Shown: positions 15,494-23,607, numbered from the stretch's first letter. The stretch is DNA of 64,000 nt from Agrococcus terreus (GCF_014645235.1 NZ_BMLM01000001.1:992001-1056000); one strand, 5' to 3'. The notes: generated by a model from the sequence alone, not told the origin. Numbers and translations: made by a program.

Positions 15494-16567
15494 GTGGCAC
15501 TCACCATCGGCATCGTCGGTCTCCCCAACGTGGGCAAGTCGACCCTCTTCAACGCGCTCACCAAGAACACCGTGCTCGCGGCGAACTACCCGTTCGCCAC
15601 GATCGAGCCGAACATCGGCGTGGTCGAGCTGCCCGATGCGCGCCTCACCCGCCTGGCCGAGATCCACGGATCCGCCAAGATCCTCCCGGCGGCGGTCTCG
15701 TTCGTCGACATCGCCGGCATCGTCAAGGGCGCGAGCGAGGGCGAGGGCCTCGGCAACCAGTTCCTCGCGAACATCCGCGAGGCCGACGCGATCGCGCAGG
15801 TCGTGCGCGGCTTCGCCGACCCGGATGTCGTGCACGTCGACGGCGCGGTCAACCCCGCCGACGACATGGAGACGATCAACACCGAGCTGATCCTCGCCGA
15901 CATGCAGACGCTCGAGAAGGCCATCCCGCGCCTCGAGAAGGAGGTGCGCGGCAAGAAGGCCGACGCCGCCACGCTCGCCGCGGCCGAGGAGGCGAAGGGC
16001 ATCCTCGACGCCGGCCGCACGCTGCAGCAGGCCGGCTTCGACACGGCCCCGATCAAGGAGCTCGGCCTCCTCACCGCGAAGCCGGTGCTCTACGTCTTCA
16101 ACGTCGACGAGCACGTGCTCACCGACGAGGCCCGCCGCGCGGAGCTCGCCGAGCTCGTCGCGCCCGCGAAGGCCGTCTTCCTCGACGCGAAGGTGGAGTC
16201 GGAGCTCATCGACCTCGAGCCCGACGAGGCGCTCGAGCTGCTGCAGAGCCTCGGCCAGGAGGAGTCGGGCCTCGACCAGCTCGCGCGCGTCGGCTTCGAG
16301 ACGCTCGGCCTGCAGACCTACCTGACCGCCGGTCCCAAGGAGTCGCGCGCCTGGACCATCCGGAAGGGCTGGACCGCGCCGCAGGCCGCGGGCGTCATCC
16401 ACACCGACTTCGAGCGAGGCTTCATCAAGGCGGAGGTCGTCTCGTTCGACGACCTCGACGCGGCCGGCACGATGGCCGAGGCGAAGTCGAAGGGCCGCGT
16501 CCGCATCGAGGGCAAGGACTACGTCATGGTCGACGGCGACGTCGTGGAGTTCCGCTTCAACGTGTGA
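15494..16567 (+). CDS. ychF: Redox-regulated ATPase/GTPase YchF
   Basis: An OLA1/YchF P-loop ATPase of the Obg-related class, ribosome-associated and linked to stress and redox responses in other bacteria. The protein is 357 aa. The G1 motif GLPNVGKST is at residues 9-17, the switch/G3 region is FVDIAGIVKGASEGEGLGNQFL, and the G4-equivalent is FNVDE, in place of NKxD, as expected for this ATP-preferring family. The C-terminal TGS-like domain is intact (AWTIRKGWTAPQAAGVIHTDFERGF). The GTG start follows a TAGGCT box. It stands alone. Confidence 0.96.
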   Translation: MALTIGIVGLPNVGKSTLFNALTKNTVLAANYPFATIEPNIGVVELPDARLTRLAEIHGSAKILPAAVSFVDIAGIVKGASEGEGLGNQFLANIREADAIAQVVRGFADPDVVHVDGAVNPADDMETINTELILADMQTLEKAIPRLEKEVRGKKADAATLAAAEEAKGILDAGRTLQQAGFDTAPIKELGLLTAKPVLYVFNVDEHVLTDEARRAELAELVAPAKAVFLDAKVESELIDLEPDEALELLQSLGQEESGLDQLARVGFETLGLQTYLTAGPKESRAWTIRKGWTAPQAAGVIHTDFERGFIKAEVVSFDDLDAAGTMAEAKSKGRVRIEGKDYVMVDGDVVEFRFNV

Positions 16568-16601
16568 CGCTGTCGCCCCGATGGCCGACCTCGCACGAAC
16601 C

Positions 16602-16856
16602 TCAGGCGACGGTGCCCTCGTCGCGGACCGCCGACGCGGTGAGGTCCTCCACCTGGTAGCCGCGCGTGGCGTCGTGCAGGCTGCCCATGGCGATGAGCCA
16701 GAGGACGTCCTTCTCGAGGTCGTCCTCGGTCGAATGCGTGATGAGCGAGCGCACGCCCGTGCCGTCGAGCTCGGTCCTGGCCCACGCGGACCGCAGCTCG
16801 AGCGGGTCGGCGACCTCCACGACCACCTCGATGCTGATCCGGAAGCGGTGCATCAT
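16602..16856 (-). CDS. Unknown 84-aa protein, second gene of a two-gene unit
   Basis: No family recognised. The sequence alternates hydrophobic and charged residues (ISIEVVVEVADPLELRSAW, LEKDVLWLIAMG), consistent with a small alpha/beta fold and no membrane segment. The start at 16856 (MMHRFR) overlaps the stop of the upstream gene as ATGA, so the two are almost certainly translated together. It is convergent with ychF. A toxin-antitoxin or phage-type pair is conceivable from size and coupling, but no family motif supports it. Confidence 0.55.
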   Translation of the reverse strand: MMHRFRISIEVVVEVADPLELRSAWARTELDGTGVRSLITHSTEDDLEKDVLWLIAMGSLHDATRGYQVEDLTASAVRDEGTVA

Positions 16857-17056
16857 CGCTCGCGCATCCAGCAGAGCAGGTGGTCGATCTCGAAGATCTC
16901 GTCCACCCACCACGGCATCCGCTCATCGGTCGCGGGGTCGTAGAGGATGGCGCGCCGCTCCATGGCCTCGAACGTCACCGTGCCTGAGGGGTCGAGGGCC
17001 CCGAGCATGCTGCGGAGGTCGGCCTCCGCATCGGCCCGGGTGGGATGCCGGGTCAC
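16853..17056 (-). CDS. Unknown 67-aa protein, first gene of a two-gene unit
   Basis: No family recognised. It reads MTRHPTRADAEADLRSML at the N-terminus and contains ILYDPATDERMPWWVDEIFEIDHLLCW. The proposed start is GTG 17056; longer in-frame readings add only Arg-rich sequence and lie in gene-poor DNA. The stop overlaps the start of the next gene (ATGA). Paired small unknown genes beside a gap suggest a recently acquired or lineage-specific unit (inference). Confidence is moderate because the start is weakly supported. Confidence 0.5.
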   Translation of the reverse strand: MTRHPTRADAEADLRSMLGALDPSGTVTFEAMERRAILYDPATDERMPWWVDEIFEIDHLLCWMRER

Positions 17057-17650
17057 GGCGCGCTGACGGGATCGGGAGGCGGGTCGTCGGGCGCTCGACC
17101 AGAGGGGATCCCTGGGAGCGATCTGCGTTGCGCGGGCATGCTGACTCCTGCGGCGCCTCATGCGCCATCGGATGGATGCCTCACACGTCGAAGCTTGGGG
17201 TTGCGGCCTCGCGGTCGATCCTCCACCCTCGCACGGGCGCCTGGGCGTTCCGTGACAGCGGCAGGTCGCCGGTGCAGGTCCGCCTCCGCGTCTCATGCTC
17301 GACAGGGCCTGCGCGCGCAGCTCGCCTCGCTCACGCTGCCTCATCGCGGGCCGGCAACCACCTCGGTCGCGCACAGGCTGCTCAGGCTTCGATTCGGGTA
17401 TCGCAAGACGGTCGCGCTGGCGCCCGATCGCGCGAGACGATGTCGAATCCTCAGACGAGGGCGATCGCGTCGAGCGCGCGGGCGCGCACAGCAGCGAGAC
17501 CGGCGTGGTCGGATGGCCAGCGAAGACCTCGGATACCCGGACCTCCTCCCGGGTGAGCTCGAAGCCATCGAGGCCGAGGATCGGCGCAGCAGGGAGCGCG
17601 CGAACGGCGCGGCAGCACGCTGATCGTCTGGAGCTCAGCGCCAGCCGGCG
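17057..17650. other. 594-bp stretch without a convincing gene
   Basis: All frames here are Arg/Ser/Pro-rich and lack family motifs or good ribosome-binding sites. A 36-codon plus-strand ORF at 17513-17623 (MASEDLGYPDLLPGELE...) has protein-like composition but no clear Shine-Dalgarno or -10 box, so it is not called as a gene. A degenerate palindrome lies at 17391-17449. It could hold a decayed gene. Confidence 0.5.
17391..17449. repeat. Imperfect ~59-bp palindrome, possible relative of 32161-32218
   Basis: It begins GATTCGGGTATCG and ends CGATGTCGAATC, pairing as 6 + 4 bp with an internal loop. It has GATCGCGC inside. The element at 32161 also begins GATTCGGGTA, has GATCGCGC inside and is 58 bp long. 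Shared ends, core and length suggest one dispersed family. Confidence 0.4.
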
Positions 17651-18013
17651 CTACTCCGGCGTCCCCATCACCAGCTGCCACTCCTCGCGGATCCGCCCGT
17701 CCTCGAGCCGCACGATGTCGAGCACGCGCAGGCCCGACGTGTCCTCGAGCTCGAGGATGTGCTTGCCGTTGAAGGTCTCCTGCGAGCGCAGCACGCGCCC
17801 CGGTCGTCGGCAGCCGACGCCGCCCATCCGCACCCGCCACAGGTAGTTGTCGCGGCCGCGCATCGAGAAGCCGGGCGTGCCCATGAGGTGCCACACGACA
17901 TCTGGGTGCAGCACCTCGGCGAGCGAGTCCCAGTCCTCCTCGCGCATCGCCTGCAGGGCGCGCGCGATGGGCTCGGGGAGCTCCGAGCGGCGAGTGCTCG
18001 TGGGGATGTCCAT
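17651..18013 (-). CDS. Nuclear transport factor 2/SnoaL-like protein
   Basis: A 120-aa NTF2-like cone-fold protein. It has the usual order: a helical N-terminus (ARALQAMREEDWDSLAEVLHPDVVWHLMG), a central MRGRDNYLWR segment, and C-terminal strands VLDIVRLEDGRIREEWQLV. Such proteins are ketosteroid-isomerase-like enzymes or ligand-binding domains; nothing identifies a substrate. TAGCCT lies 9 nt before the ATG. It is a single gene, divergent from the GNAT gene at 18117. Confidence 0.78.
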   Translation of the reverse strand: MDIPTSTRRSELPEPIARALQAMREEDWDSLAEVLHPDVVWHLMGTPGFSMRGRDNYLWRVRMGGVGCRRPGRVLRSQETFNGKHILELEDTSGLRVLDIVRLEDGRIREEWQLVMGTPE

Positions 18014-18116
18014 GGTGCGGCGAGGCTAGCCATCGGGCATCCGTCGCCGGTGTGCGCCGGCCGCACGCGCCGTGTGCGCGGCCTGGCAGGGCGGCCGCGG
18101 TGGTTGACTGCGAGGC

Positions 18117-18599
18117 GTGACCCGGGCCCTCCGACTCCGCCCGCTGCGCGTCGACGACGCCGCGGCGATGGCGGCGGTGCTCGCGCATCCCTCGCTGTAC
18201 GAGCACACGGGCGGCGAGCCGCCGACGGTCGCCGAGCTCGAGCGGCGCTACGCGATCCAGGTGCGCGGAGCGTCGGCCGACGGCCGCGAGACGTGGATCA
18301 ACGCGATCGTCGAGCTCGACGGCGCACCGATCGGGTACGTGCAGGCGACGATCGCCGAGGGCGGCCGCGAGGCCGAGGTCGCGTGGGTCATCGGACGCGC
18401 GTGGCAGGGGAGGGGGCACGCGCGATCGGCTGCGGCCCTGCTCGTCGACGGCCTCGCGCAGCGCGGCGTGCGCACGCTCGTCGCGCACGTGCGCCCGGGC
18501 CACGTCGCATCCGAGCGCATCGCCACCTCGCTCGGGATGGCGCCGACGGATGCGGTGCTCGACGGAGAGGTGCGATGGCAGGGGAACCTCCCCGGCTGA
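18117..18599 (+). CDS. GNAT-family N-acetyltransferase
   Basis: A 160-aa acetyl-CoA-dependent acyltransferase. The opening LRLRPLRVDDAAAMAAVLAHPSLYEHTGGEPPT and the central AEVAWVIGRAWQGRGHARSAA (motif A, Q/RxxGxG/A, which binds acetyl-CoA pyrophosphate) place it with the RimJ/RimL-like GNATs. GTG start without a clear Shine-Dalgarno. It is followed 47 bp later by a second, unrelated GNAT on the same strand. The target is unknown. Confidence 0.85.
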   Translation: MTRALRLRPLRVDDAAAMAAVLAHPSLYEHTGGEPPTVAELERRYAIQVRGASADGRETWINAIVELDGAPIGYVQATIAEGGREAEVAWVIGRAWQGRGHARSAAALLVDGLAQRGVRTLVAHVRPGHVASERIATSLGMAPTDAVLDGEVRWQGNLPG

Positions 18600-18646
18600 G
18601 CGGCCCGCTCAGCGCCGTCGGATGCGGGGGACGGAGGATGGGGGAC

Positions 18647-19069
18647 ATGGTGACCCTCCACGACCGCATCCCGACCGTCGCCGAGCAGCTCGCGATCGCC
18701 GACGCCGTCGGCTGGCACGACCGCTTCGACGCCGAGAGCCTCGGCCGGTCGCTCGAGCGCTCGCTCCACGGCGTCGTGGCGGTCGATGGCGACGGCGCGG
18801 TCGTGGCCATGGGTCGCCTCGTGGGCGACGGCGTGCGGTACTTCACCGTGCAGGACGTGCTCGTGCACCCCGACGCCGCCGAGCAGGGGGTCGCGACGCG
18901 GATCGTCGAGCGGCTGCTCGCGTGGGTGCGGGCGACGGCGCCGGCCGAGGCGATCGTGGGGCTGTTCTCGAGCCCGGAGGCGGTGGGCGTCTACGAGGCG
19001 GCCGGCTTCGAGCGGGCCGACCGCGACCCGATCGGGATGGTGCAGGCGCTGCGGCCCGACGCGCGCTGA
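18647..19069 (+). CDS. GNAT-family N-acetyltransferase
   Basis: A 140-aa GNAT. The acetyl-CoA motif is VQDVLVHPDAAEQGVATRIVERLL and the C-terminal signature is GVYEAAGFERAD. The start is taken as ATG 18647 (MVTLHDR), 7 nt after GAGGAT; ATG 18638 is in frame and adds three residues. The closest visible paralogue in this window is the minus-strand GNAT at 25868, which shares the VLVHPDA..RGIGRALLE pattern. The substrate is unknown. Confidence 0.83.
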   Translation: MVTLHDRIPTVAEQLAIADAVGWHDRFDAESLGRSLERSLHGVVAVDGDGAVVAMGRLVGDGVRYFTVQDVLVHPDAAEQGVATRIVERLLAWVRATAPAEAIVGLFSSPEAVGVYEAAGFERADRDPIGMVQALRPDAR

Positions 19070-19205
19070 GCGAGCGCCGCGGCGGTGGTGGAGCCGCGCC
19101 ACATCCTTCGCATCGGCCGCGTCCACCTGACGTCCAGACTCGTCCGGCAATGTCTTCCATGGCACTCCCGGGGCGGGCAACGCACTCGGACGAAGGCCCA
19201 GCGAC

Positions 19206-19234
19206 AGCCCCTCCGCCTCACGGCGCGAGGGGCT
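19206..19234. terminator. Stem-loop between convergent genes
   Basis: Arms 19206-19217 and 19222-19234 pair over 12 bp with one bulged base; the loop is TCAC. Located between the GNAT gene (ends 19069) and the DksA-type gene (ends 19293), it can end both transcripts. Confidence 0.6.
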
Positions 19235-19292
19235 TCGGCGTGTGCGGAGGCGGCGGATGCGCGGACCGGGCAGGCGGGCGCCGAGCCGCGTC

Positions 19293-19637
19293 CTACGCCG
19301 CGCAGTCGATGCAGGTCGTCGCGTCGGGTCGGGCCTCGAGCCGCGCGGGCGCGATCGGGCGGCCGCAGCTCGCGCAGGTGCCGCCGTCGCCGCGCGAGAG
19401 GCGGGCGGCCGCCTCGTCGATCGCCGCGAGCGACTCCACCTCCGCCTGGCGCAGCCCCTCGAGCCGCGACCACTCCGACGACAGCGAGACCCCGTCGGGG
19501 TCGTGCTCGTCGTCGTCGTTCAGCGTGCCGCGCAGGGCCCGCAGCTCGGCGAGCTGCCGCTCGACGTCGGCCAGCTGCTCGGCGACCTCGCGGCGCCGCT
19601 CGGCGATCTGCTCGGCCCGTGCCGTCGTGTCGGTCAT
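19293..19637 (-). CDS. TraR/DksA-type zinc-finger protein
   Basis: A 114-aa protein with an N-terminal coiled-coil-like region (residues about 8-80, Glu/Arg/Leu-rich, EQLADVERQLAELRAL) and a C-terminal four-Cys zinc finger: C88-x2-C91 ... C109-x2-C112. This is the DksA/TraR layout, but it is short, and the acidic tip residues of true DksA were not confirmed. RNA-polymerase binding is therefore an inference. The ATG lies 6 nt after TAGCGT with no Shine-Dalgarno. Confidence 0.82.
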   Translation of the reverse strand: MTDTTARAEQIAERRREVAEQLADVERQLAELRALRGTLNDDDEHDPDGVSLSSEWSRLEGLRQAEVESLAAIDEAAARLSRGDGGTCASCGRPIAPARLEARPDATTCIDCAA

Positions 19638-19643
19638 CCCGAC

Positions 19644-19649
19644 ACGCTA
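19644..19649 (-). promoter_or_regulatory. Putative -10 box of leaderless DksA-type gene
   Basis: TAGCGT on the minus strand, then GTCGGG, then the ATG at 19637. This hexamer has no resemblance to a Shine-Dalgarno. Confidence 0.5.
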
Positions 19650-19720
19650 GACCCGGCCGCCCACGGCGGCGCAGGCCCGCCGGCGCCGCGCGCAGGCCAC
19701 GTGGGCGTCGACCGAGCCGG

Positions 19721-20209
19721 TCAGCCCTCCTGGCGCAGCCGCTCCTGCCGCAGCACCGCGAGGTTCTGCAGCGGGCTCCACGCGCCGATCCGCGGGTGGT
19801 CGATCGTGACGCCCACGACGCCCGCCTGGCCGAACGACGCCACCCACTCCAGCGCGGCCGGCAGCGGCACGGCGAACATCCGCACCGGCTCGCCCTCGGG
19901 CACGAGCCCGGCGCCGACGGCGGCCTCGGTCGCGCGCTCCGCGCTGCTGTAGGCGCAGAGGATGGCCCCCTGCTCGGCCGCGAGCGCGTACGGCCGCGGG
20001 CTCTCGGGGGTGCCGCGGTCGACGAACACCCAGTGGTCGAGCGCGGCGACCGCGCGCCAGAGCGCGATCTGGCGGGCGATGTCATCCGGAGCGGCACGGC
20101 AGGCGGCGTCGAGCCGGTCGAGCTCGGCGAGCGTCTCTGCGCTCGGCTCGGCGGGCGGGGCGCCCGCCGAGTCGGTCGTGTCGGCGGGCTGGTCGGATCG
20201 GTCGTCCAT
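19721..20209 (-). CDS. SseB-like hypothetical protein
   Basis: A 162-aa soluble protein resembling the SseB N-terminal-domain family: ALDHWVFVDRG, LAAEQGAILCAYSSAERA, then MFAVPLPAALEWVASFGQAGVVGVTIDHPRIG. The first 25 residues are polar (Asp/Pro/Ala). The start at 20209 is supported by GAGGAG 6 nt upstream. Family assignment rests on the pattern 'report value / compare with position / hydrophobic GVxxxH', so it is moderate. The role is unknown. It is a single gene, divergent from the FAD oxidoreductase. Confidence 0.65.
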   Translation of the reverse strand: MDDRSDQPADTTDSAGAPPAEPSAETLAELDRLDAACRAAPDDIARQIALWRAVAALDHWVFVDRGTPESPRPYALAAEQGAILCAYSSAERATEAAVGAGLVPEGEPVRMFAVPLPAALEWVASFGQAGVVGVTIDHPRIGAWSPLQNLAVLRQERLRQEG

Positions 20210-20368
20210 CGCTTCTCCTCGTCGTGGCCTGCCATCCACCGTTCCACGTCGGGCGGCGGCGTTCCTGGGGCGCCGCGACCAGGGCGTGGTCAGCGGGCGC
20301 GCGTAGGGTCGGCCCCGCCCGCATCCGGCAGCGCCGCGACGGGCTCCGGAGCAGCAGGAGGGAGCCGC

Positions 20369-21629
20369 ATGGATGCCGACGCCGACGTCATCGTCGTCGG
20401 GGCCGGGCTCGCAGGGCTGCAGGCCGCGCGGCGGCTCGAGGCCGCCGGCCGCAGCGTGCTCGTGCTCGAGGCGGAGGACGCCGTCGGCGGCCGCATCCGC
20501 ACCGATCGCGTCGACGGCTTCCTCGTCGACCGCGGCTTCCAGGTGCTCAACCCCGCCTATCCGGCCGTGCGGCGATGGATCGACGTGGATGCGCTCGGCC
20601 TGCAGCGCTTCGGCGTCGGCGCGGTCGTGCGCAGCCGCGCGGGCATCAGCCGCGTCGCGCATCCGCTCCGGCATCCGCGGCTCGCCCTCGGCACGCTGCT
20701 GAGCCCGCACGTGCCGCCCGCCGACGTCGTGGCGCTCGCGCGCTGGCTCGGGCCGACGCTGCTCGACGCGCGCACCGCCTCCCGAGCCGCCGCGCCCGAC
20801 GAGGCGCTCCGCGACTCCCTCGACCGCGCGGGCCTCAGGGGCCGCCTCCGCCGCGACGTGCTCGACACGTTCCTCGCCGGGGTGCTCGGACGCGAGCGGG
20901 CAGGCATCGGCCGACTACGTGCGGCTGCTGCTGCGCTCCTTCGCGCTCGGCGCGCCGGGGCTGCCGCGCCGGGGCATGCAGGCGCTGCCCGAGCAGCTCG
21001 CGTCGGGCCTGGCCGCGCCCGTGCGGCTCGGCACGCCGGTGCGGACGGTGCGGGATGCGCGGCGCGGCGTCGAGGTGCTCACCGACGACGGGCCGCTGCG
21101 CGCCCGCGCCGCGATCGTCGCCGTCGGCGCCCAGCACCTCGCCGACCTCACCGACCTGCCCGTCCCCGAGACGCACGGCCTCACCACCTGGTGGTTCCGC
21201 GCGGCGGGGCGCCCGCGCACCGGCCCGTTCCTCGTGCTCGACGCGTCGCGGCCGGGCGGTGGCCCCGCCGGGCCGGTCTGGAACACGTCCGCGATCTCGG
21301 AGGCGGCGCCCTCCTACGCGCCCGCCGGCGAGGTGCTCGTGCACGCGACGACGCTCCTCGGTGAGCCCGACGGCGCGGCGACCGAGCGGGAGGTGCTGCG
21401 CGACCTGGCCCGCATCTACGGCACGCGCACCGACCGCTGGCAGCTGCTCGCGCACCACGTCGTGCCGCACGCGCTGCCCGCCCAGCCGCCCGGCCCGGTC
21501 GACCGCGCGCCCGCGCGGGCCGGCGCGCGCATCCTCGTCACCGGCGACCACCGGACGACCGCCTCCATCCAGGGCGCACTCGTCGCGGGCACGCTCGCCG
21601 CCCGCGAGGCGCGGGCGCTGCTCGGCTGA
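20369..21629 (+). pseudogene. FAD-dependent (amine-oxidase-like) oxidoreductase, frameshifted
   Basis: A flavoprotein of the NAD(P)/FAD-dependent, amine oxidase/phytoene-desaturase-like superfamily, about 419 aa if the frame is restored. Residues 11-16 are GAGLAG (FAD pyrophosphate loop), followed by EAEDAVGGRIRTDR. The first frame is coding from ATG 20369 to about 20902 (...GVLGRERA). Coding then continues one base out of phase from 20904 (ASADYVRLLLRSFALG...) to the stop at 21629, ending with the FAD-binding TGDHRTTASIQGALVAG. One extra base around 20900-20904 explains it. There is a TAGGGT promoter box and a GGAGGG site upstream. Whether this is a real mutation or an assembly error cannot be told. 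Confidence 0.85.
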
Positions 21630-21703
21630 GCGCCACCGCGTCGAGAGTGGCCCGGCCGCGGATGCCTACGCTCGATCCACCACGACGGATCCGGGAGGCA
21701 GGC

Positions 21704-22231
21704 ATGCACGAGCAGGGGAGCGGCGCAGCCGCCATCACGGGGCTCGCGGTGCGCCGCGCGCTCGTCGCCGGCCACGAGGTCGACACCGACCGCGCTCGGC
21801 TCGACGTGCCGCGCGTCCACCGCTGGCTCTCGACCGACGCCTACTGGGCGATGGGTCGGCCGCTCGAGCTCATGGAGCGCGCCATCGCCGGCTCGCTGAG
21901 CTTCGGCGCCTACGGGCCCGACGGCGCGCAGAGCGCCTACGCGCGCGTCATCACCGACGGCGCCACGTTCGCGTGGCTGTGCGACGTGTACGTCGACCGC
22001 GGCGCTCGCGGCATCGGCCTCGGCTCCGCGCTCGTCGGCGCGATCCTCGCGGCGCTCGAGCCGTACGGGCTGAAGCGCACGATGCTCGTGACAGCGGATG
22101 CGCACGAGGTCTACGCGCGGCACGGGTTCGAAGTGGCGGCGCACCCGGAGCAGCTGATGGCGCGGATGCGCGACGAGACGCCACCGCCGGCACCGCACCA
22201 CGACGCTTCCCGACCGGGCGCCGACGCCTGA
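21704..22231 (+). CDS. GNAT-family N-acetyltransferase
   Basis: A 175-aa GNAT. The N-terminal half has LDVPRVHRWLSTDAYWAMGRPLE, typical of a widespread GNAT subgroup. Motif A is WLCDVYVDRGARGIGLGSALVGAIL, followed by TADAHEVYARHGFEV. GGGAGG lies 7 nt before the ATG. The C-terminal 20 residues are Pro/His-rich. The next gene begins 11 bp later. The substrate is unknown. Confidence 0.88.
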   Translation: MHEQGSGAAAITGLAVRRALVAGHEVDTDRARLDVPRVHRWLSTDAYWAMGRPLELMERAIAGSLSFGAYGPDGAQSAYARVITDGATFAWLCDVYVDRGARGIGLGSALVGAILAALEPYGLKRTMLVTADAHEVYARHGFEVAAHPEQLMARMRDETPPPAPHHDASRPGADA

Positions 22232-22241
22232 GGATGGGCGC

Positions 22242-22573
22242 ATGCCCGACGACGAGCAGCCGCTGACCGACGCCCAGATCGCCGACGCCCTGGTCGCCGA
22301 CGAGCGCCTCCACGGCTGGCGGCTCGACGACAGCGCGCTCGTCGTGGTGCTCCGCACCCGCAGCTTCCGCCGGGGCCTCGAGGTCGTCGCCCGCGTCGGC
22401 GAGGCGGCGGAGGAGGCGGGGCACCACACCGACATCCTGCTGACGTACGGGCGCGTCCGGGTCACGATCACGAGCCACGACGCCGGCGGCGTCACCGTGC
22501 GCGACGTGCGGCTGCTCGGGCCGTCTCGTCGATCGCGGCGGAGCTCGGCGTCGAGCCCGAGCGCACTGCCTGA
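22242..22573 (+). pseudogene. 4a-hydroxytetrahydrobiopterin dehydratase, frameshifted near its C-terminus
   Basis: A pterin-4-alpha-carbinolamine dehydratase, about 110 aa if restored. It has the N-terminal LTDAQIADALVADERLHGWRLDD and the active-site EEAGHHTDILLTYGRVRVTITSHDAGG. After VRDVRL (about 22517) the frame is lost. One base further along, the expected C-terminus appears (ARAVSSIAAELGVEPERTA) and stops at 22571-22573. Inserting one G in CGGCTGCTCGGG restores it. Uncorrected, the first frame stays open for 878 codons across the next three genes, which is an artefact. Start: ATG 22242. Confidence 0.82.
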
Positions 22574-22644
22574 GCGTCGGGGGCGGCGCCTAGGCTCGTC
22601 CCGGAAGCGGCGCGACCCCCGCACCCCGATCCGAGGAGGAGCCC

Positions 22645-23091
22645 ATGGCCGCCGAGCCCGCGATGCGCCCCACCGGCGAGACGGTGGACGCCGTGCTCGA
22701 CCGCGTCACCGGCCCGCGCCGCGCGGAGGCCGACGACCTCCTCGAGCTGCTCGGCGAGGTCAGCGGCGAGGAGCCGGTGGTCTGGGCGGGCCGGATCGTC
22801 GGCTTCGGCGAGCGCGAGTACCGCTACGAGAGCGGTCACGGCGGGCGCGAGCCGCTGCTGGCCTTCGCGACCGGGTCGAGGCAGCACACCGTCTACCTGG
22901 CGAACGACTTCGCCGGCCGCTGGCCCGAGCTCGTCGAGCGGCTCGGCACGCCCCGCACGAGCACGGTCTGCCTGTACCTGACCCGCCTCACCGGCGTCGA
23001 CTGCGAGGCGCTGCGCGAGCTGCTGCGGCGCACGCTCGACGCGACGGGCACCGACGTCACGGGCGAGACCACGGGCGGCTCGGCCGCCTGA
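22645..23091 (+). CDS. DUF1801 family protein
   Basis: A 148-aa cytosolic protein of the DUF1801 (YdhG-like) fold. Typical elements are RRAEADDLLELLGEVSGEEPVVWAGRIVGFG, YRYESGHGGREPLLAFA and the C-terminal CLYLTRLTGVDCEALRELL. The biochemical function of the family is unknown. The start is firmly set by GAGGAGGAG 6 nt before the ATG. It is a single gene, convergent with arfB. Confidence 0.8.
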   Translation: MAAEPAMRPTGETVDAVLDRVTGPRRAEADDLLELLGEVSGEEPVVWAGRIVGFGEREYRYESGHGGREPLLAFATGSRQHTVYLANDFAGRWPELVERLGTPRTSTVCLYLTRLTGVDCEALRELLRRTLDATGTDVTGETTGGSAA

Positions 23092-23108
23092 CGCGCTCGG
23101 CCGCGCCG

Positions 23109-23546
23109 TCACTCCGTCGGCGGCCTCCGGTTGTGCTTCGTCTCCGAGCGCCGCCCCTTCGCCTCGAGCCGCCGGCGCTGCGACCCGCGCGTGGGCCGCG
23201 TCGCCCGGCGCACGAGCTCGGGCATCACGGCCTCGCGCAGCAGCGCCGCCAGCCGCGCCCGCGCCGCGACGCGGTTGTCGCGCTGCGAGCGATGCTCGGA
23301 GGCGGCGATCGTCAGCACCGAGCCGGCGAGCCGCGGCGCGAGCCGCGCGAGCACCCGCGCGCGCTGCACCTCGGTGAGGGCGGTCGTCGTCGCGAGGTCG
23401 ATGCTCAGCTGCACGCGCGAGTCCGTCGTGTTCACGCCCTGCCCGCCCGGCCCGGACGAGCGCGAGAACTGCTCGGCGAGCTCCGCCGCGGGGACGACGA
23501 GCCCGCGCGGAGCGCCCGGCCCCGGCGGCACGCGCAGCTCGTCCAT
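23109..23546 (-). CDS. arfB: Alternative ribosome-rescue peptidyl-tRNA hydrolase ArfB
   Basis: Releases nascent chains from ribosomes stalled without a stop codon. It is 145 aa. The catalytic GGQ is at residues 34-36 in SSGPGGQGVNTTDSRVQL, the release-factor domain. The Arg/Lys-rich tail (RRRLEAKGRRSETKHNRR) is the part that enters the empty mRNA channel in known ArfB proteins. The ATG at 23546 lies 6 nt after GAGGAT. It is divergent from the ABC-F gene; the grouping of two ribosome-associated factors is notable but may be chance. Confidence 0.94.
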   Translation of the reverse strand: MDELRVPPGPGAPRGLVVPAAELAEQFSRSSGPGGQGVNTTDSRVQLSIDLATTTALTEVQRARVLARLAPRLAGSVLTIAASEHRSQRDNRVAARARLAALLREAVMPELVRRATRPTRGSQRRRLEAKGRRSETKHNRRPPTE

Positions 23547-23607
23547 GCCCCGATCCTCGCATCGCGCGCCGGTCGGGCGGGCCCGCCGGGCCTGGGAGGA
23601 TCGAGGC

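Noticed and set aside
16602-17056. Known toxin-antitoxin family
   Set aside because: Size and coupling fit, but no catalytic or DNA-binding motif of a known family could be recognised; reported only as an unknown pair.
17513-17623. 36-codon plus-strand ORF
   Set aside because: Protein-like composition, but no ribosome-binding site, no -10 box at leaderless spacing, and no recognised family.
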